Assembly (NCBI GenBank): GCA_025055835.1
Contig: JANWWR010000171.1
Coordinates: 1 to 50,599, forward strand
Length of the DNA stretch: 50,599 bases
Direction: 5' to 3'
Origin: Gemmatales bacterium
GTDB taxonomy: Bacteria; Planctomycetota; Planctomycetia; Gemmatales; HRBIN36
In this document: positions 42,498-50,599 of the stretch, piece after piece
How positions within the stretch are numbered: the first letter of the stretch is position 1
Layout of the letters: every line of letters starts with the position of its first letter
Made by a program: the position numbers and the translations under genes
The notes under the pieces: generated by a model
The model's input: only the letters and a program-made list of their open reading frames with translations
Databases searched by the model: none
What the model was told of the DNA's origin: nothing

Positions 42498-44570
42498 ATG
42501 AACCCGGGTCGTCGGGGGAGTGAATCGGTCGCAGGGGCTGAGAAGCGGTCTCGAAGCCTCGCACTGCCGGTACTGTATGGGCTGATGCTCCTGGTTCTCT
42601 TCCTCGTGGGATGCACTCGCGCCCCGGAAGGACCGAAAAACAACGCGGCCTTCCAGACGCCGCAAGAACTGCTGACCGCCGCTCTGGCTACGCTGCGGGT
42701 CGAGAACCCGACCCTGACGACCTACCGCAGCGCCATCCAGCAGTTCAACAGCTACCTCGACCAGCGGCCGGACATCCGCGACAAGATCGTTCTGTCCGAC
42801 GACGACAAGAACGTGATTCGCGGCGAACTCGGCGTCGATCTGCGGGATCGCCGCGGCGCGGAACTGGAAAGCAAGTCCTTCACGCCGCTCGATGCCTTCC
42901 ACATTGACGCCCGCCTGCTGTTCCGCGATGCCGTTCGCTCCTGGCAGTTGCTGCTTGGACCCGAGCCGGTGCGACCAGCGGAACGGGACCAGTATCGCAA
43001 GGAACTGGCAACCCTGCTGTTCGACTGGATGACCCGTCAGGTGCAATTGCAGCCGCGCATTCGCGGCATCGACGATCCGAGGGCGGTTGAGATCGTCCGT
43101 CGCTTCCGCCAGTTCGGCCCTGACCAGCTGGCTTTGATGGGCATTCGCGACGTCAACGATGCCTTGGGCCGCAATTTCTGGCCCGCCCACGAAGTCCTTC
43201 GCCGAGGCACCGGCGATGCGGAAGAGTGTGCTCGCATCCTGCTCGGCCTGTTCGAGCAGGCCCGCATTCCCGCCGGCATCGTCACCCGCACCATCGAAGT
43301 CCAGGACGGCGACAAGACCGAGAAGCGGGAGATTCTCTGGGTTGTCGGAGCCGTCATCGGCAACGACATCTACCTTTTCGATCCCTTGATGCGGAAACCG
43401 ATCGCCGGCCCGGGGGGACAGGGCATCGCCACCCTGCGGCAGGCGCGCAGCGACCCCGCCATTCTTGAAGCCCACTACGCCGCCGTTCGCAACGATCCGG
43501 AAAAGCGGCGCTATCTGACGCAGTGCCAGTACGACTCCAGCCATCCGCTGATTACCACCGCGGAGATGATTCAGCAGTCTTCGCTGCTGCTGATGGCCGA
43601 CCTGTCCGCCTTGGCCCCTCGCATGAAGCAGCTGGAGGGCTGGCTGGCCGACGACGGCAACAACGCGGTGCTGTTCGACGACATCGAAGAGCGGCTCAAA
43701 ATCCTTCGGGGCATGAATCTGGGCGTCCATGTCGCTCCCTGGCGGACCCGCGGCGGCTATCCGACGACGGTGCTGGTACAGTTCGTCGAGGATCCCTTAA
43801 GCGACGTGCGGCGGACGGCCCTGCTCTCCCCCCGGTCGTTCTACTTCCCGGAGTGGGTTCACAAGATGGCTGAGGACATGCAGTCGCCGGAACGGACCCA
43901 CGAAATCTTCAGCCGCTTCGACAACTTCATCCTCCGCATCCGGCTGGAACCAGGCAGTCCGCGTGACCTCCTGGTGCGCGGCCGACCCGAATTGGCAGTC
44001 GAAAAGATCGTCGCCTCGCAGTATGAGCTGGACAAGACGATGGAGGTCCTGCGCGACACGATGGACCCGGCCCGGATCAGCGCCTCGATGCGGGACAGGC
44101 TCGGTCCGGAAGCCGTGCGACTCGTGACCCGACTCAACGATCTCAAGGTGCAGGAACAAAAGGCCCCTGCCAATTCTGAGTTACAACGGCAATTGCGTGA
44201 GGAGATTCGCCTGGAGGAGAAACGGTTTGACGCCTTGTGGAAGGAAAACCGGGTCAACCTCGCTTTCCTGACTTTCGAGTGGGCCGAGCCCCTGGCTCGG
44301 GAACACCTCACCTATTTCATGGCTCTGGCCAAGCTCGAGCTGGCGGTGCGGGCGGATCTCCTGGCCGAACGCCGAGGACAGGCTGGGCCGGAACGGGTTC
44401 GGGATGCGCTGGTTCCGGCTCAGCGATGGCGGTCCGCGGAGGAATGGTTCGAGCGCTATTTGGCACTTGTCCTGCCTCAACCCCGCAGCGAATGGGCTGC
44501 TGCCGCCGAGCAGTTCCGCGCTTACTGCCGCCAAGCCCAGACGCGTCCCACGGCCGACGCCGCCCCCTGA
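42498..44570 (+). CDS. Large lipoprotein with transglutaminase-like segment
   Basis: The 690-residue protein has a signal peptide (about 20-38) ending in LFLVGC, a lipobox, so it should be anchored to a membrane as a lipoprotein. RRGTGDAEECARILLGLFEQARIPAGIVT near 235-263 resembles the core of transglutaminase-like domains. At the position of the catalytic Cys (GDC-ED-HA) this protein has Ala (GDA-EE-CA), so it may be inactive. The C-terminal half is helical and rich in charged residues. The gene follows kdsA by 37 bases. Function unknown. Confidence 0.75.
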   Translation: MNPGRRGSESVAGAEKRSRSLALPVLYGLMLLVLFLVGCTRAPEGPKNNAAFQTPQELLTAALATLRVENPTLTTYRSAIQQFNSYLDQRPDIRDKIVLSDDDKNVIRGELGVDLRDRRGAELESKSFTPLDAFHIDARLLFRDAVRSWQLLLGPEPVRPAERDQYRKELATLLFDWMTRQVQLQPRIRGIDDPRAVEIVRRFRQFGPDQLALMGIRDVNDALGRNFWPAHEVLRRGTGDAEECARILLGLFEQARIPAGIVTRTIEVQDGDKTEKREILWVVGAVIGNDIYLFDPLMRKPIAGPGGQGIATLRQARSDPAILEAHYAAVRNDPEKRRYLTQCQYDSSHPLITTAEMIQQSSLLLMADLSALAPRMKQLEGWLADDGNNAVLFDDIEERLKILRGMNLGVHVAPWRTRGGYPTTVLVQFVEDPLSDVRRTALLSPRSFYFPEWVHKMAEDMQSPERTHEIFSRFDNFILRIRLEPGSPRDLLVRGRPELAVEKIVASQYELDKTMEVLRDTMDPARISASMRDRLGPEAVRLVTRLNDLKVQEQKAPANSELQRQLREEIRLEEKRFDALWKENRVNLAFLTFEWAEPLAREHLTYFMALAKLELAVRADLLAERRGQAGPERVRDALVPAQRWRSAEEWFERYLALVLPQPRSEWAAAAEQFRAYCRQAQTRPTADAAP

Positions 44571-44579
44571 GGCCTGAGC

Positions 44580-45749
44580 ATGCGTGTCGTCGAACTGGTC
44601 GCCTGGCAGGTCCGCATCCCCTTGCGTCGGCCGATCCGCCACGCTTCCTACACACGCACTTGCAGTGACAACCTGGTGGTCGCTTGCCGCCTCGAAGATG
44701 GCACCCTGGGCTACGGCGAAGGCGTGCCGAGGGAATATGTCACCGGCGAGTCTATTGACGAAGCCCTGTCGCTGTTGCGGCAGACACCGTGGCCGGAATT
44801 GCTTGGCGATCCTCAGACGTTTGCCGATGCGGTCCAGGGGGCCGAACGGTTGCGTCTGCCCGGTACGGAATTTGACCCTCGGGGCTGTCGTGGAAATGCC
44901 GCCCGGTGTGCCGTCGAGTTGGCCCTGCTGGACGCCTACGGCAAGCATTTCGGCCGGCCGCTCTCGGCGGTGACGAAGCTGCTTGCGCCAGACCTGTACC
45001 AGCCCCGCAAGCGAGTCCGTTACAGCACGGCGATCACGTCGGCGGCCGGACTCAAAGCCAAGGCGGCAGCGATGCTGATGCGGCTGTACGGATTCCAACA
45101 GTGCAAGGTCAAAGTCGGGATCGCGGGGCAGAACGACGTCGAGCGGCTTCGCCACATCCGCCGGTGGATCGGGCCGAAGGTGGATCTCCGCGTGGATGCC
45201 AACGAAGCGTGGAAACCTGCTGAAGTCGTTCAGAGGATCCAGGAACTCGAACCGTTCGGCATCACGTCGGTGGAACAGCCGGTGGCCCACGAGGACGTCG
45301 CCTGCCTTCGGCAGGTCCGCTCAGTAATCAGAACACCGATCATGCTCGACGAATCGTTGTGCAGTTGGACGGATGCTCAGCGGGCCGTCGCCGAGCAGAC
45401 CTGCGATCTGTTCAACCTGCGGCTGTCGAAATGCGGCGGATTCATTCCCTCGCTGCGGCTGGCTCAATTTGCCCGGCAACATGGGCTGGGGTATCAGCTC
45501 GGCTGCCAGGTCGGCGAGACGGCGTTATTGTCCGCGGCAGGTCGGCACTTCGCTTGCAGTGTGCGGGACATTCGTTATCTTGAGGGGTCGTACGACCGGC
45601 GTCTGGTTCGGGAAAATCTTAGTCAGAGGGACATCACGTTCGGCTACGGAGGCTTGGCCCCGGCGTTGACCGGGCCGGGGCTGGGAATTGCCCTGGACGA
45701 GTCGGCTCTGCATCGGGTGGCTGTTCGGAAGGAGGTGCTGCTTGGCTGA
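44580..45749 (+). CDS. Enolase-superfamily enzyme (muconate-lactonizing/dipeptide epimerase group)
   Basis: The 389-residue protein has the capping domain (1-130) and a barrel with the catalytic set of the MLE subgroup. KVKVG (about 176-180) supplies the KxK base, RVDANEAW (about 203-210), EQPV (about 233) and LDES (about 258-261) supply the metal ligands, and SKCGG (about 284-288) the second Lys. Cycloisomerase, N-succinylamino-acid racemase, o-succinylbenzoate synthase or Ala-Glu epimerase are possible; none is favoured by context. It begins 9 bases after the lipoprotein gene and overlaps the next gene by 8 bases. Confidence 0.87.
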   Translation: MRVVELVAWQVRIPLRRPIRHASYTRTCSDNLVVACRLEDGTLGYGEGVPREYVTGESIDEALSLLRQTPWPELLGDPQTFADAVQGAERLRLPGTEFDPRGCRGNAARCAVELALLDAYGKHFGRPLSAVTKLLAPDLYQPRKRVRYSTAITSAAGLKAKAAAMLMRLYGFQQCKVKVGIAGQNDVERLRHIRRWIGPKVDLRVDANEAWKPAEVVQRIQELEPFGITSVEQPVAHEDVACLRQVRSVIRTPIMLDESLCSWTDAQRAVAEQTCDLFNLRLSKCGGFIPSLRLAQFARQHGLGYQLGCQVGETALLSAAGRHFACSVRDIRYLEGSYDRRLVRENLSQRDITFGYGGLAPALTGPGLGIALDESALHRVAVRKEVLLG

Positions 45750-46662
45750 GGAGCATCTTCCGCTGCCCTGCTGGACAGCCAGCGACGGTTACGTCGCCTT
45801 TTACCGCCGTTACCTGCCCGAGAGTCCGCCCCGAGGCCACGTCGTTTGTCTGCACGGCATTCAGAGTCACGGTGGCTGGTACGAGTATTCCTCGCAGCGC
45901 CTGTGCCGGGCCGGATATGCGGTGTGGTACATGGACCGGCGCGGCTCCGGAGCCAACCTGGCCGAACGGGGCGACGCTCCAACCGTGCGTCGTCTGCTGC
46001 GGGACGTGGCCGAATTTGTGACCGGAGTCGTGCCCACGGATGCGGCTACGCCGGTCTTCCTCTGCGCCTGCTCCTGGGGAGGAAAACTGGCGACGGCGTT
46101 TTGTCGGGCCTACGCAAACAGCGTTGACGGGCTGATTCTGATCAGTCCCGGCTTCTTTCCCCGGGTCGGCTTGCCCTTCGGCAAACGTTTCCGGATCGCA
46201 CTTGACCGCCTCATTGCCCCCCGCCGCAGATATCCCATTCCTTTGAACGATCCGGCCCTGTTCACGGCCACGCCGCGCTGGCGGGAGTACATCGGCAGCG
46301 ATCCCCTGGCATTGCACGAGGCCACGGCCCGGTTTCTGTTCAACAGCACGGTGCTGGACATCTACCTGGCCGGCGCGCCGCGGTGGATTCGCGTCCCGAC
46401 GCTGCTCCTTCTGGCAAACGAAGACCGCATCATCGATCCCCTTCGCACCCGCCGGTACGTCGAACGCTTCGCCTCTCGAGACAAGACCATCATCGAATAC
46501 GAGGGTGCCCATCACACCCTGGAATTCGAGCCGGACCCCGACCGTTTCATCAACGACATGATCGCCTGGCTGCGGAAACACGAGCGCCTGGTGCTGCGGT
46601 CCGGGCAGACGGCGAAGGTTGAGGCGCCATCGGCTCCGGCCGTCGGCCTCAGCGTCTGTTGA
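45742..46662 (+). CDS. Alpha/beta hydrolase (lysophospholipase-like)
   Basis: The 306-residue hydrolase has VVCLHGIQSHGGWYEY (oxyanion region), ACSWGGK with the nucleophile Ser, LLANEDRIIDP with the acid, and GAHHTLEFE with the His. It resembles monoacylglycerol lipase/lysophospholipase-type proteins. The start is TTG at 45742, set by a strong AGGAGGT 6 bases upstream that lies inside the preceding gene. The frame is open upstream to 45688 but that part is over the enolase gene. It is translationally coupled to the enolase-superfamily enzyme, which suggests a shared pathway. Confidence 0.85.
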   Translation: MAEEHLPLPCWTASDGYVAFYRRYLPESPPRGHVVCLHGIQSHGGWYEYSSQRLCRAGYAVWYMDRRGSGANLAERGDAPTVRRLLRDVAEFVTGVVPTDAATPVFLCACSWGGKLATAFCRAYANSVDGLILISPGFFPRVGLPFGKRFRIALDRLIAPRRRYPIPLNDPALFTATPRWREYIGSDPLALHEATARFLFNSTVLDIYLAGAPRWIRVPTLLLLANEDRIIDPLRTRRYVERFASRDKTIIEYEGAHHTLEFEPDPDRFINDMIAWLRKHERLVLRSGQTAKVEAPSAPAVGLSVC

Positions 46663-46721
46663 CCCTCCGAGCCTCGACTTTAAGCGGCCTCAGCCGGGCT
46701 ACTCAGGCTGATTGGACGACG

Positions 46722-46727
46722 TATAAT
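46722..46727 (+). promoter_or_regulatory. Perfect TATAAT before efp
   Basis: A consensus -10 hexamer lies 66 bases upstream of the efp start, in the 131-base gap after the hydrolase. No convincing -35 box is found at 16-18 bases upstream, so the promoter call is tentative. Confidence 0.35.
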
Positions 46728-46793
46728 GTTGGCACAATCAAACGTCCAGGTTGCCATCAGGGAAGAGGATAATCAGCGCGGGAGGTTTCTTCA

Positions 46794-47366
46794 GTGCCTA
46801 TTGAATTTGGAGACGTCAAAAAGGGTATGGTCATCGTCGGGCCGGACGACGGACAGTTGTATCAGGTGCTCGACCGCGACCTCAACACGCCGGGAAACTG
46901 GCGGGCCATTCTGCAATTGAAGCTCAAGAACCTGAAAACGGGGACGATCACCAATAACCGTGTCCGCCCGCAGGACAAGGTGGAGCTGGCGTTTTTGGAC
47001 AAGCGGGAGATGGAGTACATCTACCAGGACGCCGGCGGCTACGTGTTCATGGACACGGAGACGTTCGACCAGGTGACGCTGCCCGCGGACATGGTTGGCG
47101 AGCTGATGCTGTACATGAAGCCGAACACGCGGGCTCATGTGGTCTTCTACGAAGGCAAAGCCCTCAGCCTGGAACTGCCGGCCTCGGTGGTGCTGCAAGT
47201 CACGGAGACGGAGCCGTCCATCAAGGGGGCGACGGCTGCCGCTCAGTACAAATCGGCGACGCTCGAAACCGGCCTCAAGATCCAGGTCCCGCCGTTCATC
47301 AATGTCGGCGAACTGGTCAAGGTGGACACGCGCACCGGAGAATATCTGGAGCGGGTCAAGGAGTAG
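46794..47366 (+). CDS. efp: Elongation factor P
   Basis: The 190-residue protein is EF-P, which relieves ribosome stalling at proline runs. The N-terminal KOW-like domain (1-65), OB domains and the C-terminal signature (TGLKIQVPPFINVGELVKVDTRTGEY) are complete. The tip loop that is modified in other EF-P proteins reads TPGNWRA, so Asn35 stands where E. coli has Lys34 (PGKGQA) and others have Arg. The start is GTG at 46794 with GGGAGG ten bases upstream. Confidence 0.95.
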   Translation: MPIEFGDVKKGMVIVGPDDGQLYQVLDRDLNTPGNWRAILQLKLKNLKTGTITNNRVRPQDKVELAFLDKREMEYIYQDAGGYVFMDTETFDQVTLPADMVGELMLYMKPNTRAHVVFYEGKALSLELPASVVLQVTETEPSIKGATAAAQYKSATLETGLKIQVPPFINVGELVKVDTRTGEYLERVKE

Positions 47367-47476
47367 CCAGCCGACTCCTCCGAGCTCCTGCCGGAGATGA
47401 CGGCACTTCGCTTTGGAGATGGCTCTGCGTCCAGGCAGGAGGCCGCAACGACACCTGGCCCGGGGGAGATGCGGCG

Positions 47477-48454
47477 ATGGGTCGGCTGCAACGCATCTAC
47501 TACAACGCGATCTTCGGCGGTCTGGGCGGTCTGCTCGGCTGGCTGCTTTTCGGTCAGTTGGTGGACCCGGCCTGGGACTGGAGGACGCAGGCCCTCCTCG
47601 GTGGGCTGTTGATCGGTGCGGTGATCGGCTCCTTCGTGGTGAGCGTCGAGGCCCTTCTCGACCGCAGTCTGGTGCGGTATGCCCGGTATGCCGCCGTCGG
47701 GGTCCTGTTAGGAGGGATTGGCGGACTAATCGGCTTCTACGTCGGCGACTGGATCAACTACCTCATCGTCAGCACGGTCGGCAGCGGCGGGGTGACGCCG
47801 GCGGTGGCTCCGCTGATCGTGTTGGCCCGCGGCTTCGGCTGGATGCTGTTCGGGTTGGCCTTGGGCGTCGGCGAGGGCATTGCCGCCCGCTCGTCCCGCA
47901 AGATCAGTTATGGCGTGGTGGGCGGCTGTCTGGGCGGGTTCGTCGGCGGAGTCGTCTTCGCCATTCTGATGCTCATCTTGTCTCCGGGGGACAGCAGCTA
48001 CGTTTGGGGCCAAGCCATCGGGTTGATTGTGCTGGGAGCGTGCATCGGCTCGTTCACGGCGGCGGTCGAAGAGTTGTTCAAACCGGCCGCGGTCAAGGTG
48101 CTGCGCGGCTGGCAGGAGGGACGGGAGTATCCCATCGTCAAGCCCGTGCAGGTGCTCGGCCGGGATGAGGGCGTGGACATCCTCCTGTTGCGGGACATGA
48201 GGGTGGAAAAAAGGCACGCCCAGATCCGCTGGGAAAACGGCCGATTTCTCCTTGTCAATACCAACGCTCCGGCGGCGGCGACGCTGGTGAACGAGGAGCC
48301 TGTCGCCGACGCGGTGGAACTTCACGATGGCGACCGCATCCAGTTGGGAAACATCGTCTTGAAGTTTCTCATGCGAGCGGCGAAACAAAAACCCGGACCC
48401 AGGAAATCCTCTGCGCCGCCGATTGCCCGAGCCGTCGGACCACGCAGCGGATAA
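47477..48454 (+). CDS. Membrane protein with C-terminal FHA domain
   Basis: The 325-residue protein has about six hydrophobic, Gly-rich helices (residues 10-205) with GG repeats. A cytoplasmic FHA domain follows (about 225-300): VLGRDEGVDILLLRDMRVEKRHAQIRWENG holds the GR, R and H phosphothreonine-contacting residues. FHA domains bind phosphothreonine, so a Ser/Thr kinase partner is likely but none is in the window. It starts at ATG 47477 after GGGGGAG. A ribbon protein with the same kind of Gly-rich membrane segment lies next to it. Confidence 0.83.
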   Translation: MGRLQRIYYNAIFGGLGGLLGWLLFGQLVDPAWDWRTQALLGGLLIGAVIGSFVVSVEALLDRSLVRYARYAAVGVLLGGIGGLIGFYVGDWINYLIVSTVGSGGVTPAVAPLIVLARGFGWMLFGLALGVGEGIAARSSRKISYGVVGGCLGGFVGGVVFAILMLILSPGDSSYVWGQAIGLIVLGACIGSFTAAVEELFKPAAVKVLRGWQEGREYPIVKPVQVLGRDEGVDILLLRDMRVEKRHAQIRWENGRFLLVNTNAPAAATLVNEEPVADAVELHDGDRIQLGNIVLKFLMRAAKQKPGPRKSSAPPIARAVGPRSG

Positions 48455-48502
48455 AGGCTACTTCCAAAAGGATTTCCCACAGCGATCAACTTGGCCGCGG
48501 TT

Positions 48503-50227
48503 ATGCCCACGCAAGTCTGTCCACGATGCCAGCGAATGAATCCTCCCGAGGCGAAGTACTGCTACTTCGACGGGACAGACATTCGGCTTGGACCGACGGC
48601 GGCCCTGAACAATGAACTGGGCCGGGAGTTCATCTTCCCCAGCGGTCGGCGGTGCAAGACCTACGATGACCTGCTTCGCGGCTGCTGCGCGGAGTGGGAA
48701 ACCTCCCAGCGGCTTTTGCGAACCGGTGTGTTCAAGCGGTTTTTCGGCAGCCTGGGCCGGATGGACCTGGCGACCTTGGCAGACAAGCTGTCCAAGGAAT
48801 CCGATGCCGACGCCGCCCTCGATGAGTTCCTCAGCAACTTACCCACGCGGGACGACCTCCGGCCCCGCCTCGAACTCAACTTTCGCCGTTTCAACCTGGG
48901 GAAGATCGCTCGGGGAGAAATCCTGCGAGTGACGCTGGCCGTCGCCAACGCAGGCAGTCGTCTGCTTCGCGGCACCGTATCGCTGGAGGATGAACCGTGG
49001 ATCAGCTTCGGCCCCAATCAGCCGCGTAGTCTGACAATCCAGACCCCCAAGGAGCAACGGTTCGAGCTGGTGATCGATGCCGGCACCTTGATCGGCGGTC
49101 AGAAGTATCTGGCCAGGGTCCGGGTGGACACCAACGGCGGGGCGTTCGAGGTCCCGATTCAGTTCGAAGTCGCCGTCGTGCCTTTCGCCCACCCACCACT
49201 CGACGGCGCGATGTCGGCCCGAGACCTGGCCTACAAGATGAAGGACCATCCGCGGGAGGCGGTGCCCCTGCTTGAGAGCGGGGAAGTGGAGCGGTGGTTC
49301 ACGGCTAATGGCTGGCGCTATCCGGTTCAGGGACCGACCGCCAAGGGCATTGGGGCAGTTCAGCAGTTCTTCGAGAGCCTGGGACTGTCCAAGCCGCCCC
49401 CTTTGACCCTGTCCGAAACGGAAGTGACGATTCCCTGTCAACGGGGAATCACGGCTGTGAGCCAGATCGAACTGCGAACGAATGCCAAGAAGTGGGTCTT
49501 TGCCCGAGCGGTCAGCGAGACGCCCTGGCTGGAACCCGTGGAAGCCGATTGGGCTGGTTCCCAGGGCGTGACAATCTCCTTCGCCGTCCATCCCGACAAT
49601 TTGCCACTGAACACGGAGCACGTCGGACGCCTGGTTCTCTACGCCAACGGCGGCCAGAAGTTCGAGGTGGTGGTCAAAACGATTGTCACCGTTCCGCCCC
49701 GTCGCCTCGGTCATGATCTGGTCCGCGGGCTGGCCGTCGGTCTGCTGATCGCCGGATCGCTTCGGCTTCTCGGGGCGTTGCCGGACCTGGCGGTGCGGCC
49801 CCTGAGCCAATTCGGCGCATGGCTGACCTTCGCCGAGCCGCAGCAGCTTCAGGCGTATTATCGCATGATGACGCTGTCGCTTGGCTGGCTGGGCATCCTC
49901 GTCGGCGGCTATCTGATGGTCAAGCGAAGCGGTTGGCGGGACTTGCCCGCGGGTGTGGTCGCCGGAGCAGTCGGCGGATTGATCTTCAGCGCCAGCGTGG
50001 CCTGCATGGTCGTCGCCGGGGACACGCTGCTGCGGTATCTCGTCCCCTTCCCCATTCCCGGGTCGGCCATCGTCGGCTGGATGCTCGCCGGCATGGTCGT
50101 CGGCGCGGTGCTGGCCGTGCTCGGCGAATCCGGCAACAAACTCCTGGACCGTCTGGCCCGTCCGTTTGCCTGGTTTGCCGAACGTTTCGGAGGCCAGGAG
50201 TTTGCCTTCTTCCTCCGTGGCCATTGA
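48503..50227 (+). CDS. Zinc-ribbon membrane protein
   Basis: The 574-residue protein opens with a zinc ribbon (CPRCQRMNPPEAKYCYFDG; three Cys visible, with Asp in place of the last). Two beta-sandwich-like regions follow (about 125-215 and 285-390). The C-terminal part has four membrane helices (about 400-555). I use ATG 48503; a TTG at 48491 is also possible, and neither has a strong ribosome-binding site. It lies 48 bases after the FHA gene. I do not recognise the family beyond these parts. Confidence 0.75.
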   Translation: MPTQVCPRCQRMNPPEAKYCYFDGTDIRLGPTAALNNELGREFIFPSGRRCKTYDDLLRGCCAEWETSQRLLRTGVFKRFFGSLGRMDLATLADKLSKESDADAALDEFLSNLPTRDDLRPRLELNFRRFNLGKIARGEILRVTLAVANAGSRLLRGTVSLEDEPWISFGPNQPRSLTIQTPKEQRFELVIDAGTLIGGQKYLARVRVDTNGGAFEVPIQFEVAVVPFAHPPLDGAMSARDLAYKMKDHPREAVPLLESGEVERWFTANGWRYPVQGPTAKGIGAVQQFFESLGLSKPPPLTLSETEVTIPCQRGITAVSQIELRTNAKKWVFARAVSETPWLEPVEADWAGSQGVTISFAVHPDNLPLNTEHVGRLVLYANGGQKFEVVVKTIVTVPPRRLGHDLVRGLAVGLLIAGSLRLLGALPDLAVRPLSQFGAWLTFAEPQQLQAYYRMMTLSLGWLGILVGGYLMVKRSGWRDLPAGVVAGAVGGLIFSASVACMVVAGDTLLRYLVPFPIPGSAIVGWMLAGMVVGAVLAVLGESGNKLLDRLARPFAWFAERFGGQEFAFFLRGH

Positions 50228-50245
50228 CCTAAGGTTGACACTTTC

Positions 50246-50599
50246 TTATCCGGCGAGCATTGCCGTCAGACGCCGCAAGGCGTCCAAGGCCCCGAGCGGG
50301 ATCGCAACGTCGGCCCCGTCCGGCTCACGGGGGTTGATGCGGATCAAGCTCGCGCCCAGCATTTGGGTGACGGATTCGCTGAAGCGTCGGACGGTTGGCA
50401 CAGCCTGACCGGCCCCGATTTCGACAACTGCCAGACGACGCCCTCGAATCTCGTCCAGCCAGCGTTCGAGTCTGCCTTCCTGCTCGGCGGTTCGCCGCTC
50501 GTCCCATTCCCAATCGCCAAACATCAAGACGTTGGGCCGGGCCAGGCCGCCGCACTGGGGGCACTTCGGCAGCGGCTCGACCGCACGCATGGTGGCCTC
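50246..50599 (-). CDS. Sir2-family NAD-dependent deacylase, partial (C-terminal part)
   Basis: The frame runs off the window end, so only the last 117 or so residues are visible. CPQCGGLARPNVLMFGDWEWDE is the second Cys pair of the sirtuin zinc site followed by the RPxVxxFGE-like strand. VVEIGAGQAVPTVRRFSE and LIRINPREPD complete the NAD-binding part. The N-terminal half with the catalytic His lies beyond the window. Sirtuins remove acyl groups from lysine, using NAD. It is convergent with the zinc-ribbon gene, with 18 bases between them. Confidence 0.85.
   Translation of the reverse strand, partial: EATMRAVEPLPKCPQCGGLARPNVLMFGDWEWDERRTAEQEGRLERWLDEIRGRRLAVVEIGAGQAVPTVRRFSESVTQMLGASLIRINPREPDGADVAIPLGALDALRRLTAMLAG

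Overview
The window looks like a chromosomal segment of a GC-rich planctomycete, most likely of the Gemmataceae or a close relative. This rests on gene content, not on a marker gene. There are Gram-negative LPS genes (LpxK, HldE, heptosyltransferase, KdsA), methanopterin-linked C1 genes (FhcA, Fae, Mtd), a Tat-exported Gfo/Idh/MocA oxidoreductase, and large accessory proteins of planctomycete type (SEC-C/TPR, FHA and zinc-ribbon membrane proteins). I see no rRNA, tRNA, transposase, phage gene or CRISPR array.

Region 1 (93-8054, plus strand) is an LPS core cluster: lpxK, a gene resembling deoxyhypusine synthase, hldE, a GT9 heptosyltransferase, two adjacent LPS-kinase-like proteins and a GT4 glycosyltransferase. 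Most genes touch or overlap. The main break is a 274-base gap between hldE and waaF filled with copies of a 20-base palindrome. Region 2 (8065-15710) is mixed: a DUF4149-like membrane protein, a tandem GNAT protein, an RND/MMPL exporter overlapping the 3' end of a convergent lipoprotein gene, and a 949-residue Hsp70 relative.

Region 3 (15749-29105, minus strand) is a complex I operon in the order nuoA-B-C-D-E-F-G-H-I-J-K-L-N. nuoM is absent: the nuoL stop and nuoN start abut. NuoJ carries an extra N-terminal membrane part and a soluble insertion of about 125 residues, and NuoK has an acidic, proline-rich tail. A degenerate 25-base tandem repeat and a strong hairpin lie between nuoG and nuoH. 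A perfect CRP/FNR-type palindrome lies just before nuoA.

Region 4 (29417-50599) holds a Tat-signal Gfo/Idh/MocA oxidoreductase, an acyl-CoA carboxylase beta subunit paired with an AtuA-family (DUF1446) protein, a SEC-C/TPR protein and a C1 module (fhcA divergent from fae-mtd, with a good sigma70-type promoter before fae). It continues with a calcineurin-like phosphatase, a THUMP/RNA methyltransferase, kdsA, a large lipoprotein, an enolase-superfamily enzyme overlapping an alpha/beta hydrolase, elongation factor P with an unusual tip loop, an FHA membrane protein, a zinc-ribbon membrane protein, and the 3' part of a Sir2-family gene cut by the window end.

The features most worth following are the complex I locus (no nuoM, enlarged NuoJ and NuoK, repeats, operator-like palindrome), the DHS-like gene among LPS genes, the palindromic repeat array, and the EF-P tip.
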